From Micractinium sp. NFX-FRZ (Eukaryota; Chlorophyta; Trebouxiophyceae; Chlorellales; Chlorellaceae), in contig JAPTJF010000027.1 of NCBI GenBank assembly GCA_029339195.1, positions 186,001 through 250,000 on the forward strand: 64,000 nt of DNA, written 5' to 3'. The notes under the pieces were generated by a model. It was not told the origin of the DNA and made no database searches. It saw only the letters and a list, made by a program, of their open reading frames with translations. This document shows positions 46,233-57,100 of this stretch, one piece after another (positions within the stretch are counted from its first letter, which is position 1; every line of letters starts with the position of its first letter). The position numbers were made by a program, and so were the translations under genes.

Positions 46233-47499
46233 ATGTCGAGCAGCGCCACAATCAAAGACCGAGTCCGTGAGCAGTACACGCAGCTGTTGGAGGCGTTCAG
46301 CAACCTTCTGAGGTCAGCCAGGCTGCCGGATGAGAGCGGCGACGCGGGTGCGCGGCAGGTGAGCACAGCCGATGCTCACTCCGCGCGTTTCTGTGCGCCA
46401 GTCCCTTTTTGAGGATTGGTCCGGCATATGCATGTGCACGTCGCGCAATTCCTGCGCGCCGCAGGCTGGCTGCTGTCTCCCGTCGCCTGCCGCTGCCGCT
46501 GCCGCTGCCGCTGCCGCTGCCGGCCGCCGCAATCACCACCGCCGCCCTGCCCACTTGTTCCTCCATATCCCTCAGGGTCGAGTGCCGGGCGAGCTGATGG
46601 AAGTGTTTGCCGAGAAGATGCTGGCGGCCTGCCAGGCGCTGCTGGGTGTGGTGTCGGAGCTGCGGCGCAACGCTCTCTTGAACGACGTGGCAGGGCGCAA
46701 CACAGAGGTGTGTGCAGCTGTATGTGATGATTGTGACCATGATATGACTTGAGAAGGGGAACTTGATTTGTGTTGGGGCTGGGACGGCGCATCTGCCTCT
46801 GGGTTTGGGACGATTTGTGCTCACGACAAACGCTGTCTCCTGCTCCTACTACTGTTGCCCCCTTCTCCCGGCCCACCCCAGCCCACCCTACCCCCTGCCC
46901 ACCCAACATGTGCCCTGCAGGTGGCGGCCAGCGGAGCAGAGGCGGAGGCGGAGGCGGCCCGGCTGCAGCAGCACTTTGAGCAGCTGCAGCAGCGGGTGGA
47001 TGCAGCCATGCAGGTGAGTGTTGCTGTATACGTTCTTGGTTTAGAGTGAGCAGGTGCTGCAAGGAAGTTGTTGCGGCCGCGCATGTGAGGAGCGGGGGAG
47101 GGGTTGTGGTGCACATGGGGCTGCTGGGCAAGCGGCCAGCGCCCCTTCTGGGCTCACAGCTGAGTCGGCAGCGCCTGCTGCTGCTGCCACGTGTGTGCCG
47201 GTGCTGATGCTGCTGCTTGTCCGCCTGGCATGCTGGCAGCAGCTCCTGCATGCTTGTGCTGGTGCCAGCAGCTTTCGGCCTGCCCCACACAATGCCACCT
47301 ACTGCCGTGCTGATGCACCCCCTCGCTGACCCTTCTGCGCCATGCTGTGCTGCAGCTGGTGCCTTCGTTGGGGCGGCGGCAGCCGGTGTCACCAGGCGTG
47401 GGGCCAGATGGCGGGGAAGCGGCTGGGGTGCAAGGAGGGGAGCAGCAGCACCAGCTGCAGCAGCAGCTGCAGCAGCAGCACGTGCCAATGGAATCGTAG
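46233..47499 (+). CDS. MED22: Mediator complex subunit 22 (Surf5-like)
   Basis: Four exons, 46233-46358, 46576-46707, 46921-47013 and 47356-47499, sum exactly to 164 codons plus TAG. The protein starts MSSSATIKDRVREQYTQLLE. It is helical throughout (GELMEVFAEKMLAACQALLG; LRRNALLNDVAGRN), with a coiled-coil segment RLQQHFEQLQQRVDAAM, and ends in a Gln-rich tail. The short helical build and the RV..QY.QLLE..xNLLR opening fit MED22, a Mediator head-module protein in RNA polymerase II transcription. Assignment rests on family pattern and length; identity is low, as is usual for MED22. Confidence 0.72.
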
Positions 47500-48440
47500 C
47501 ACGTGTGGCCTGTGTGTCGTGCCTTTTATGCCAGCACAGCTTGTTTGTTCTGTCTATCATTTTGTGTCAGTGCCACAACTTATCAACCGTCCAGCTGGAA
47601 AGCAAGATGAGCCAGCCACATGCGCCTCTGGAGGGGGCTGTAGCTGTGAATTGACCAGCTGGACGGGGCTGCAGCGCAAGGAGGGCAGCACCGCTCGGCG
47701 CTGCAGCGCCCCCGGCAGGGGCGCCCTGTCTGCCGTGCATGATGCAGGCAGCATGGCTGCAGGCGTACAGGCACGGGCTGCAGGGCAGGAGAGGAGGGAG
47801 GGTGCTCAAAGCTGCGCTGCCAGAAACCAGGGCCCGCAGCTGGTGAGCACTGGCGTTGTCAGGGAGCCGAGTGGCGGCCGAGCCGGAGGCCCAGCGGCGG
47901 CCGCCCCCAAACCCTCTCTCGGACGCCCTGCATGCAGCCGCTGGAGGTCTGGCAGCGCTCTGGGGTCCGACAGCGCCACTGCGGGGAGTGGCAGGCAATT
48001 CACTGCAGCCACAGCCCTGCTGTGCTGTGCCGCCGCTCCATGGAGCCATGCCGCGCCTCCGCAGCCTCGGACCTCTGTCTCCCAGCCTGCCCCGCCGTCT
48101 CTGCTGCCCCACCCGCACCCAGGCCCACCCAGGCTCCCTCCAAGGCTGCTGATCAGGCCGGCAGGCGCTGCAAACCGTCCAAGGCCCCCAGCGGTGCTGC
48201 CAGACCCGGTGAGGCAGGCAGGCGGGGAGGGCTGACTGTGTGTTACAGGGGCTGCACCAGATACCCTGGCGGCAGGGAGGGGGGGAGGCAGGCGGGCGAG
48301 AGGAGCGGAAGGGTGCGCCGCCGCTCGCGTGCACCGCCGCCGCTCGGGTGGAAGCTGTCTGACCGAGGCGCAGCGTCCATGGCGCCGCCGCACCCTCCCT
48401 CCGTTTCCACACTGCAGCACGCGGCTCTGAGCCTGCAGCC
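47500..48440. other. GC-rich stretch, open on both strands, no supported gene
   Basis: Long frames exist on plus (47342-48235) and minus (47567-48972), caused by the near absence of AT-rich stop triplets. Neither shows a domain, and neither splices convincingly. It may be MED22 3' UTR plus the promoter of the following gene, or an unrecognised low-complexity exon. Confidence 0.4.
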
Positions 48441-49373
48441 ATGATGGCCTTGGCGCACGTGGCAGGCAGGCCCGCGCTGCCAGCGGCAACGCCGCAGCAG
48501 CACCGCCGAGCGCCGCTGCCTCGCGGCTTCGTGGCGCACAGCGGTGAGTGGCGGGGGAGTGAGATGCACGCCATTGCAGCGCCGTGTGCTGTGCACAGCT
48601 TCCTGCCAGCACTGATGCATGCTGGGCAGATCCACATGCGGGGCCGGCCGCTTCAAGCAAACGCTCAGCGCCGCCGCCGCTGTGTCCCTCTGCCACCATC
48701 CTGCAGCAGCCTCTGCGCCTGGCGCTCCCCCCGGCCGCCCCAGCCTCGCCGGGCTGCAGTGCAAGGCGGCTGGTGGGCCCCAGGGCAGCACGCCGCTGCC
48801 TCCGGAGAACCAGGTGACTGCCCCTTCTGCCAGCTGGCCGCCTCGTCTCACAGCCGGCTCGCCTTGCTGTGGCTGGCTGGTGCCCGCTGCTCTCCCTGCC
48901 ACCACTCTGCATCTCACCGGCCAGCCCTCTCGCCTCCCGTCTCCTGCCCCATCCCCTTTGTCCAGCCGCCATCCTCCTGCCAAGTGCGTGAGGCCGAGAC
49001 TGATGTGCACTTCGCGGCCATCGGTGCGCTCGCTGCCTCTGCGCTGCTGGTCGGCGCAGTGGTGTTCTGGCGCCTGCACCTGGTGTGGGTGCTCAGCGAG
49101 GGCATGCACCTGGACGCCCAGGGCTGGCAGCAGCTGCTGGAGCAGAAGCTGCTGCCCATTATGAAGGACTACTTTGCTGCGCGGGCGCCGCCGCAGGTGG
49201 CTGCCGCCCGTGCGGCGTCCGCCGCGGCGGTGCAGTCACGGGCGCTCTCATTTGGAGACGTTTTTGTTCCCATGGTGATAGCCTACATCACCATTGCTGC
49301 CGCTTTTGTCAAGGCATTTTGGGGATATGTAGTTGCGCGACGGAACCTCTCGCGCGCCAAACGCTCCGAGTGA
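48441..49373 (+). CDS. Uncharacterised two-TM protein with plastid-type N-terminus
   Basis: I do not recognise the family. Exon 1 ([20 protein letters not shown] then HRRAPLPRG) is basic, acid-free and rich in Ala/Pro, like a chloroplast transit peptide. A second exon (about 48708-48811) continues that composition (PLRLALPPAAPASPG). The last exon (from about 48983) encodes REAETDVHFAAIGALAASAL leading into TM1 (LLVGAVVFW), a linker with WVLSEGMHLDAQGWQQLLEQ and KLLPIMKDYF, and TM2 (FVPMVIAYITIAAAFVKAFW), then a basic end RRNLSRAKRSE. TGA is at 49371-49373, with TGTAA 298 bp later at 49671-49675. Likely a plastid membrane protein; function unknown. Confidence 0.6.
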   Translation: MMALAHVAGRPALPAATPQQHRRAPLPRGFVAHSGEWRGSEMHAIAAPCAVHSFLPALMHAGQIHMRGRPLQANAQRRRRCVPLPPSCSSLCAWRSPRPPQPRRAAVQGGWWAPGQHAAASGEPGDCPFCQLAASSHSRLALLWLAGARCSPCHHSASHRPALSPPVSCPIPFVQPPSSCQVREAETDVHFAAIGALAASALLVGAVVFWRLHLVWVLSEGMHLDAQGWQQLLEQKLLPIMKDYFAARAPPQVAAARAASAAAVQSRALSFGDVFVPMVIAYITIAAAFVKAFWGYVVARRNLSRAKRSE

Positions 49374-49849
49374 GCATGCGCTCTACAGCCTCTGTCGGCT
49401 CGCTCCCTCCATCCCCGGCGCGGACAGTCGACCTAGTGCTCCCCTTTCCCTCCCTCCTGACCAACTGCCCCCCTTGCATTACGACGCCAAGCCCCCCGTG
49501 TGCCTTCCTGCCCCACATCCCCCGCAACTTGCCGCACTGCTCGCGCTTTCACACGCCCTCTCCCTCTGCTGCAGCCATGCTCAGCCATGCATATGCCACG
49601 ACTCACCTTTACTCTGCCGCTGAAAGCGCGTATGCATCTGTGCAATACTGCACCACCGGGTGTGGCCGTGTGTAAGCATCAACACCACCCTGAAGCCCAA
49701 CAATGTTTAAAACCCTACCCGGGCCGGGGCCGTCCCGCTGCTTGTGTAACTGCTGAATGGGACCAGTGATGAGGTGTAGCTGGCTGCTGCTGCAGCGCTG
49801 TAGGCCTGGCTGAGGCCAGCACTCCCAACCAAGCTGCTGGCCATCCTGG

Positions 49850-50060
49850 AGATATGGTACAGCAGGCCGCACTCCATACCACACACCACCCCTCCCCCAC
49901 CCACTTGATGTCGGCGCCCGCCACCAGCAGGCCATCTCCCACCTCAACCAGCACGTCCCTGGCGGGCAACCGCAGCACCATCGGCAGCGGCGTACGGGCA
50001 GGGCGGGCCGTTGGGGGCGAGGGTGCCCAGCCGCGGCAGATGCAGGTGGAGCAGGCACAC
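49850..50060 (-). pseudogene. Damaged copy of the Ca2+-ATPase actuator-domain exon
   Basis: This segment matches the ATPase exon and flanking introns at about 61010-61330 in the same orientation. Shared blocks include CGCCACCAGCAGGCCATC and ACCAGCACGTCCCTG, plus intronic matches on both sides. It reads DVLVEVGDGLLVAGADIK against [20 protein letters not shown]...LLVAGTDVK in the gene, so about 10 codons are missing and it cannot supply a working domain. Intronic sequence is included, so it is a DNA-level copy and not a retrocopy. Confidence 0.75.
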
Positions 50061-50864
50061 GTGTGGTCGCATCACCTGCTGCCCCTTCAGCGGGCAGGCA
50101 GCCGACCAGCGCCCCTGCACAATGTCAGCGCCCGCTCAGCCCAGAAAAGTGTGCTGCCGCCCCAATGCCCCCTCCCCCACCCACACACAAACATCTGGCA
50201 GTAGCAGTGCCGCGTGTGTCTATCTCCCATATTACAGTGCGGAGCTGAGATGTCGAGACGCTACACAAGGGGCAGTGCTGTGCGCCAGCACAGCCAGCAC
50301 AGCAGCGCAGTGGGTTGCAGCTCAGAAGGCTGTGTGTTTGGGTGCGGCTTCAACAGGGGAAGCGCTGTGCGCGTGCATGGTGCGACAGGGCGTGAGAGGG
50401 TGTCAGAGTGGGTGGTGCAACTGAATACGTGAGGTGCAGGACGAAAGGAGAGCACGTGCTTGGAAGAACACAGGTGCATGGTTCATTCAGGGCCGGGGGT
50501 GAGAAGGAAGGGGGTGGGGAACAGCGGTGCATCGCGAGCGGCAGCTGTCGCGTGCCGGAGGGCAAGGGCTGCCACTTCGAGAGCCGGGTGATGAGTGCGG
50601 AGGGAGGGGCATGGGACCGAATGGAGCGGGGAAAGGAGAGAGCTCGGGTGGCGGTGAGCTGAAAAGGGGACCAGGGCACAGGCAGCGGCCTGCCTTGTAG
50701 CCTTGGCAGCAGCGGGCGTGGGCCTGGGGCAAGTGCTGCTGCTGCGTCCGGGGCTGAGCGCGCCGGTGGCTGCGGCGGGCCGGGGCCGGCCGTGGGGCAG
50801 TTGTTGGGTTTCATTTGAAGGCAAACCACCACCTGTGGAGCGGGGCAGGGCAGGAATAGCGGCC

Positions 50865-50885
50865 GGGGGGGGGGGGGGGGGGGGA

Positions 50886-50919
<34 letters not shown>
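50865..50919. repeat. G20 and G30 homopolymers separated by AAACA
   Basis: A run of 20 G (50865-50884) and a run of 30 G (50890-50919) lie in non-coding DNA between convergent genes. Strong G-quadruplex potential. The exact lengths may be sequencing or assembly estimates. Confidence 0.85.
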
Positions 50920-50921
<2 letters not shown>

Positions 50922-51169
50922 TACCAGTGGGGGAGAAGACAAAACTGGGGCAAGCAAAATTGGGGGGCAGGTGGGGCCTGCCTGGTGGCCTGCCTAGCTT
51001 TGCTGGCAGGCCGGGCGGGTGGGCTACATCTCTATAGTCAAGCTTGTGGCTGGGCGTGTGGGCGTGTGGGCAGCTGGCAACATGCTACGACCCAAACTGA
51101 GGCAGCCTGCAGCCAGCAGCAGCAGCAGCAGCAGCAGTGGCACAGGGGCAGGCGAGGGCAGCAAGTGGG

Positions 51170-54100
51170 CTAAGTGGGCGGCAAGTGGGGCAGAGGAGAC
51201 TGTGCAACGGCCCTGCTGCCTACGGCGCAAGACGCCGGCGCCTGCGGCGCCGGCGGCAGCAGCGCCAGGCCCCGCCCGCAGCAACAAGCAGCTATGTCCC
51301 CCCACTCGAGCTGCTGCTCCTGCTGCTGCTGCCCCTGCTGCCCACCACGCTCAAACAATCGCAAGCCCCACCTTCCGTAGGGCAGCCGGCGCAGGATCTC
51401 CCGCAGGCCCAGAGTGGTGGCGCCCAGGCCCACGCACACCGCCCACTCCTTGGTGTCCAGCGGGTGCGTGTTGAACCAGGAGCCACCAAACTGCGGTGTG
51501 TTAAAACAACAGATGGGCAAAGAAAGTGAGCAGTTGGCAGGGCCGGGCTTGGTGCCCAGGGCGTGTGTGTTGGATCAGGGCACTGCCCAAACTGGGATGG
51601 ACAGGGAGCAAGGGGGGCAGAGGGCAGCGCCCCACGCAACAAAGGCACCCAACAGCAGGCAGCGCTGGCGCCGGCGCCGATGCGGGCGCCAACGCTGAGC
51701 AGCACTTTGCACAGGCTGCCGCTGAGAGGTACTGCTGCACAGTACCTGCACAATGAGTATCTGCACAATGAGTATCTGCACAATGAGTATCTGCACAGTA
51801 CCTGCACAATGAGTATCTGCAGCAGCAGCTCGCTGCCCAGAATCCACTGGAACCACTTGGCGTTGGAGAGGCCGTCCCAGGCGACAGAGCTGTCCAGCAC
51901 CTTGCGCGCATTCATTTGATTGAAGAGCTGCAGCGGCACAGGCGGTGCGAGATGGAGGGAGGAAGGCACATGGTGCGGTACACAAGGCTCAAACCCAGGT
52001 ACACCAGTGGTCCAACAAGACACTGCACACCCTCGTTAGGCACAGCTGCAGGCACGCGTGGTGCCACAGCCCCCCAGTGCAAACGCTGCAGTAATTTTAC
52101 CGCCTTCAAACCTGCCACCTGCCCCCGGCTTGCCTGCATGAAGACAAAGGTGTTGAATACCAGGGTGTAGTGCTCCGAGGGGCCCACCACCTGGGTGTGG
52201 TCTGCAGGGCAGCTCAAAAGAGAGGGGGCGGGCAGACAGGCAGGCGGGCGGGCAGAGCGGGAAGAAGGTGTGGGAGAGGAAGCACGCAGGCAGGCGGGTG
52301 GGCAGGCGGGCGGGCGGAGCGGGGAGAAGGTGTGGGAGGAGGCAGGCAGACAGGCAGGCAGGCGGGCAGGCAGGCGGGCAGAGCGGGGCTAAGGTGTGGG
52401 AGGAGGCAGGCAGGCGGGCGGGCGGGGATACGCATGTAGGAGCAGCTGCCTTTAGCAGCCAACCCCTGCTGGGAACGCCCAGCAGCGGCAAAGCGGCACG
52501 ATGGCAGGCCTGGGCTGCCCGACAGGGCGGCTCACAGGGTATGAGGGCTTACCACTGTACAACATGTAAATAAACACCGGATTCAAGCCACGCACCTGGG
52601 ATGCCCAGCAGGGCGGGCGCATAGAAGATGAGGCCGTACAGCACAGCCAGCTGGTAGGTGGCCTGGCCGATGATGTGCTTCACTGTGGGGGTGCGTGGGT
52701 CCACAAACTCGTGCTCTGCAAGCGGGGGAATGTACGGGGAAGGTGCCGAGTGGTACTGTGATGGTACTGCCATACTGTGCTTCACGGTGGGGGTCAACAA
52801 ACTCGTGCGCTGCAAGGGAGGGGAAGTTGCAGGAAGGTGTCCGGTGATACTGCGGCACTGTGGCGGTACTGCCGCACTGTGCTTCACGTTGAGGGATGGG
52901 TCCAAACACTCGTGCGCTGCAAGGCTAAAAAAGAAAACAAGGGTGCTGGGTGTGCTGGCAGGGGGGCAGCATTTCTGCAGGCGAGCAGACGCATCCTGGA
53001 TACCGCACCTTTCAACGTGTTGGCATGGCGGGCATGCCCGAAAGGGTAAAAAAGCCAGAGCAGGGCATCTAAGCCAGCAAACACACATGCACGGCTCACC
53101 CTGGGAGAAGGGCGGGATGGCGAGCATGCGCGTGTCGGGCGGCTCTGTGGCCAGCGCCAGGCTGGCAAGGGAGTCCATGATGAGGTTGACCCACAGCATC
53201 TGCAGGGGCAGAGAAAAACGGGGAACACAAGTAGGCGGTGAGAAGATGGAAAGGAGGGGGCGGCCAGCACGGCAACGATGGGGGCTTGGCCACATGTGGC
53301 GGTCCCCTGTTGGGAAAGGGAAAGGTGCACTGCGCGCGCCGTCGCTCCCGTCAAGCAGCAACGTGTGTTTGCTTGACCGCAAGCAGCAACGTGTGTTTGC
53401 TTGAGCTGCCCACTTGCCTGCACAGCTGTGAGCGGCGACTCCGAGGCCACCACCGCCCCCGTGACTGCCGTGGCGACCGCAACCAGGTTGATGGTCAGCT
53501 GGAACTGCAGGCAGTGCAGGGAGGTGGCAGAAGGCAGGAGGGGCAGTTTTCATCATTTCCCATGGGTGACTCCTCCTCACCAGGACGGGGCCACATGAAA
53601 AAGTCGGTCCATGCAGCGAAGCACAGCCGAGACAGCCCCTCAAGAAGCAGCAAGTATGAAGGTAAGGAAGGCGGTCCGTGGGCTCCCCAACCAACCCGCG
53701 TGCCTGCAGGAAGCGGGTGATGTTGGCGTATACGTTGCGCCCCCACAGCACGGCCGACACGATGGAGGCAAAGTTGTTGTCCAGCAGCACGATGTCGGCA
53801 GCCTCCTTGGCGGTGTCCGTGCCTGCGGGGGGGGAGGGGAGCGGGCACCACACACCTTCGTGACGTCACCATACACGCAACAAACACGTGGCTGCCTTGA
53901 GGGTGACGTGCATGTCTGTCCGCAGGGCAGGTGGCAGAAAGGCACAGGAGGTGAGGAGGGGCAGAGAGGAGAGGAGAGGCGAAAAAGGTGGGACATCTGA
54001 CTTGCCGGCGTTCATGGCAAAGCCGATGTTTGCTGCGCGCAGGGCGGGCGCGTCGTTGGTGCCGTCTCCCGTCACCGCCACCACGTCCTTGGTCAGGCTG

Positions 54101-57100
54101 CGCACGCCTGCACACGGCATAGGGCAAGGGTGGGGCAGGGGAGAGGGAGGGTTGTGTGTGTGTGGGGGGGGGATGGTAGGGGGGCAATGATGCGACCGCG
54201 TCCCTTGGCCAGGGCGGCACACGCCTGCACCGGCTGGGAGGTGGGGCAAACGCAGTGGCAGGCAGGTCTTGATGGGTGCAGAAGACAGTCAGGGTGGCAG
54301 GCTAGCCAGAGCGACGCACAGCAGGGCAGGGCGAGGGAGGCAGCGGCAGGCTGCGGGTGCCCCCTCCCCACCCCACAGACCCTCCCTAAACCCGCTCCCA
54401 CACCCAATGCCCACCCAAGAAGGAGCATCAAGCCACACCCAGCCACTAGCACCCGTCCACGCGACAAGACGCGCCAAGCCACACCCAGCCACCCACCAGT
54501 GACAATTGTGTACTTGTCAGTGGGCGAGCACCGCGCCAGCACGCGCAGCTTGGGCCACAGCTCCAGAAACTCGTCTGCGGGGGGGAGGGGAGAAGGCAGG
54601 GTGGCAGGGGAGGGCAGACAGGTCAAGCAGGCTGGGCGAAGTCGAAACAATTCAGGCCAAGTCAGCTCCAGGAACTCCTCTGCAGGGGGAAGGGGAAAAT
54701 GCAGGGGGAGAAGCTTCAGCACGCAGCGCAAAACCACAGCTCCAGACACTCGTCTGCAGGGGGAAGGGGAGAAGGCAGGAGAGGAAACTTCAGCAGGGAG
54801 CGCAGAACCACAGCTCCAGACACTCCTCTGCGGGGGGAGGGGCAGTACGGGGTGGCGGACAGGTCGAAGTACAGTGGAGTGCTCCAGAAAAAGTGCTCAG
54901 CGCGACGGGCAGGACGGCGAGAGGAAGACTCAGTGAGCCAAGCTCAAGCAAGTGTCAGTAGCCACAGCTCCACAAGCCGCCTGCCCCGGGGACCAACACA
55001 GGAAGAACGCCATACACAGTGCAAGCGGAACCGCAACTGTTCAAGACTCGTAATCGATGCTTCTCGTCCTCCCGCAGGCAGCGCTGCTAGGGCAGCATAC
55101 AGCCACGCCAAGCAACCCCAGACACCAGCCGCACACCTGCGTTGATGCTGCCGTCCGGCCGCAGCACCCTCCTCCGGAACTCCGGCCCCTCCATGACCAC
55201 CCCGTTTGGGAGCCCGTCCAGCAGCACCTCCACCTCCACCTCCTCCGCTCTGCCGCTGCCGGCGTCGCCAGCGCTGCCGCTGCCGCTGTGGGCCGCGACC
55301 GCCATGCCCGCCGTGCCGGCCGCGCCGCCCGCCGGGTGGTCCCTTGAGTCCAAGGTGCTCCCCAGGCTGGCTCCCAGGGTGCCTCCCTCGGTGGAGGGAT
55401 TGGCCACCACGATGCTGCTTTCAGAGTCGCGGCTGGCAAACCAGCCGCCGCCCGAGGCGGTGGCGGCGGCCGCGGCGCTGTGCCCCGCCTGCCACTCTGC
55501 CCAGGCGGCGCCCGGGGGCGGCAGGATGCCGCACTCGCGGGCAATGGCGGTGGCGGTGGCCACGTTGTCGCCTGCAGAGGGGCATCACATCAGGACAGAG
55601 GGAAAGGAAAGAGATAAAGCGCCAAGGTCGGCAGGATGCTGCAGTCACGCCCGCTGGCGGTGGCGGTGGCCACGCCGTTTCCTGTGCGGATGGGAAGGGC
55701 ATGTTCGGTGTCTGTGGGAGGCAGCCTGGCAGCATCCAGCTTCATCCAGCCATGCCCATAACCCTGCCCACCAGCCGGGCACCTGCCACCCAGCGCAGGT
55801 CAGTGCAGGTGCACCTGCCCCAGCTTCGACCTGCAATGCCCGGCGCCTGGCACCGTCCTTCTTCTTCACGACGCCTGGCGACGCAGGGCGGAACCGCAGG
55901 CACCCGCCTGCCTGCCTGGCAGCTCTGTTGGCGCCCTCACATAGACGCCGGGCAGTGCTGAGAGCCCTGGCATGCAAACCATCCCTTTCCACCCTGCCTC
56001 CGACCAACCCAACCCCTCCCACCTGTGAGCATTTTTACTGTGATGCCGGAGGCCTGGCACTGCAGGATGGCGGCGGGCACCTCCAGCCGCAGCGGGTCCT
56101 CAATGCCCACCATGGCCAGCTGTGGCAACAAGGGGGGTGGGGGCAGGAAGTTTTGCCATTCAGGAGCGCCAGGCAGGTGGAAAGAATGGGCACCTCCAGG
56201 CGCAGCGGGTCCGCAATGTCCACCATCGCCAGCTGTGCGAGATGAGGAGAGTAAGGGAGTGTGGGGCAGTGGGTTGAAGGGGGGAGGGCGGGAGGAGACG
56301 CGGGCTGCTGTCCCCTGTTGTGCCTGCCGCAATTCACAGCGCAAGCTCCTCCTGCAAGATTTGGCCACCCCTACCCCTACCCCTCCTCCACCCCCTTGCC
56401 CGCACTTCCAGAAGGGTGCATACTACAATAAGGCCATGCAGAGCTCACCAGGGTCAGGTTTGACTCCAGGTTGTCCGCCAGGGTCAGGGAGTCGTCCCAG
56501 GGTGCCGACTCCTCCTCATCATCGCTGCACGCAGCGATGAGGAAGGCAAGCAGGCTTGACATGGCGCATTGCATGCGGGGGAATTGTGCCTTGTCCTCGC
56601 CGTTGCTGCGGCCTTCCGGAGAAAGGCCGCCAGGGCGGGTTGACTCGCCAGGCTGACAGCGCGCTGCACACATGCGGCTGCGGCCAGCAGCTTGCAACCT
56701 GGCGCATCTGCCGTCGCTGCCTGTCCGTCAACCCACAGGCCGCGCGCCCCCAGCCCACTCCCCCCAAGAGCGTCGCACAACCCACCCACCTGCTCATGGC
56801 GGTGTTGAGGCTTCCGGCGTCCCACACCCACTCGCCGCCCGTCCCCGCCAGGTTGCCGTTGCTTTTTGAGCTGGCCTCAGAGCCGGAAGAGCCGGAAGGC
56901 GAGGAGTCACTGTCGCTGCCGGCAGTCGTGCGCAGCGCGGAGGCGGGTACTAGCGAGTCGGCGGGCATGGTGACGTCGCGGTACGCCAGGCACAGCACGC
57001 TGCAACGGGGCAGGGTAAGTGGGCGGGGAGGGGGAGGGGCAAGGGTGTGTGTGTAAGAGAAGCACCAGGGGAGTTAATGGGTGCCAGGCACACAGCACGC

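Noticed and set aside
49850..50060. A second functional P-type ATPase gene
   Set aside because: Only one truncated exon is present and no DKTGT, TGES or GDGTND motif lies nearby outside the main gene.
50350..50922. Poly-proline protein encoded opposite the G-runs
   Set aside because: The frame exists only because poly-C reads as proline; no splice or domain support.
52549..53853. Alternative ATPase exons made of the EHEFVDP copies
   Set aside because: The echo copies contain frameshifts relative to each other (EHEFVDP and RTSLLTP phases), so they cannot encode extra protein repeats; treated as intronic echoes.
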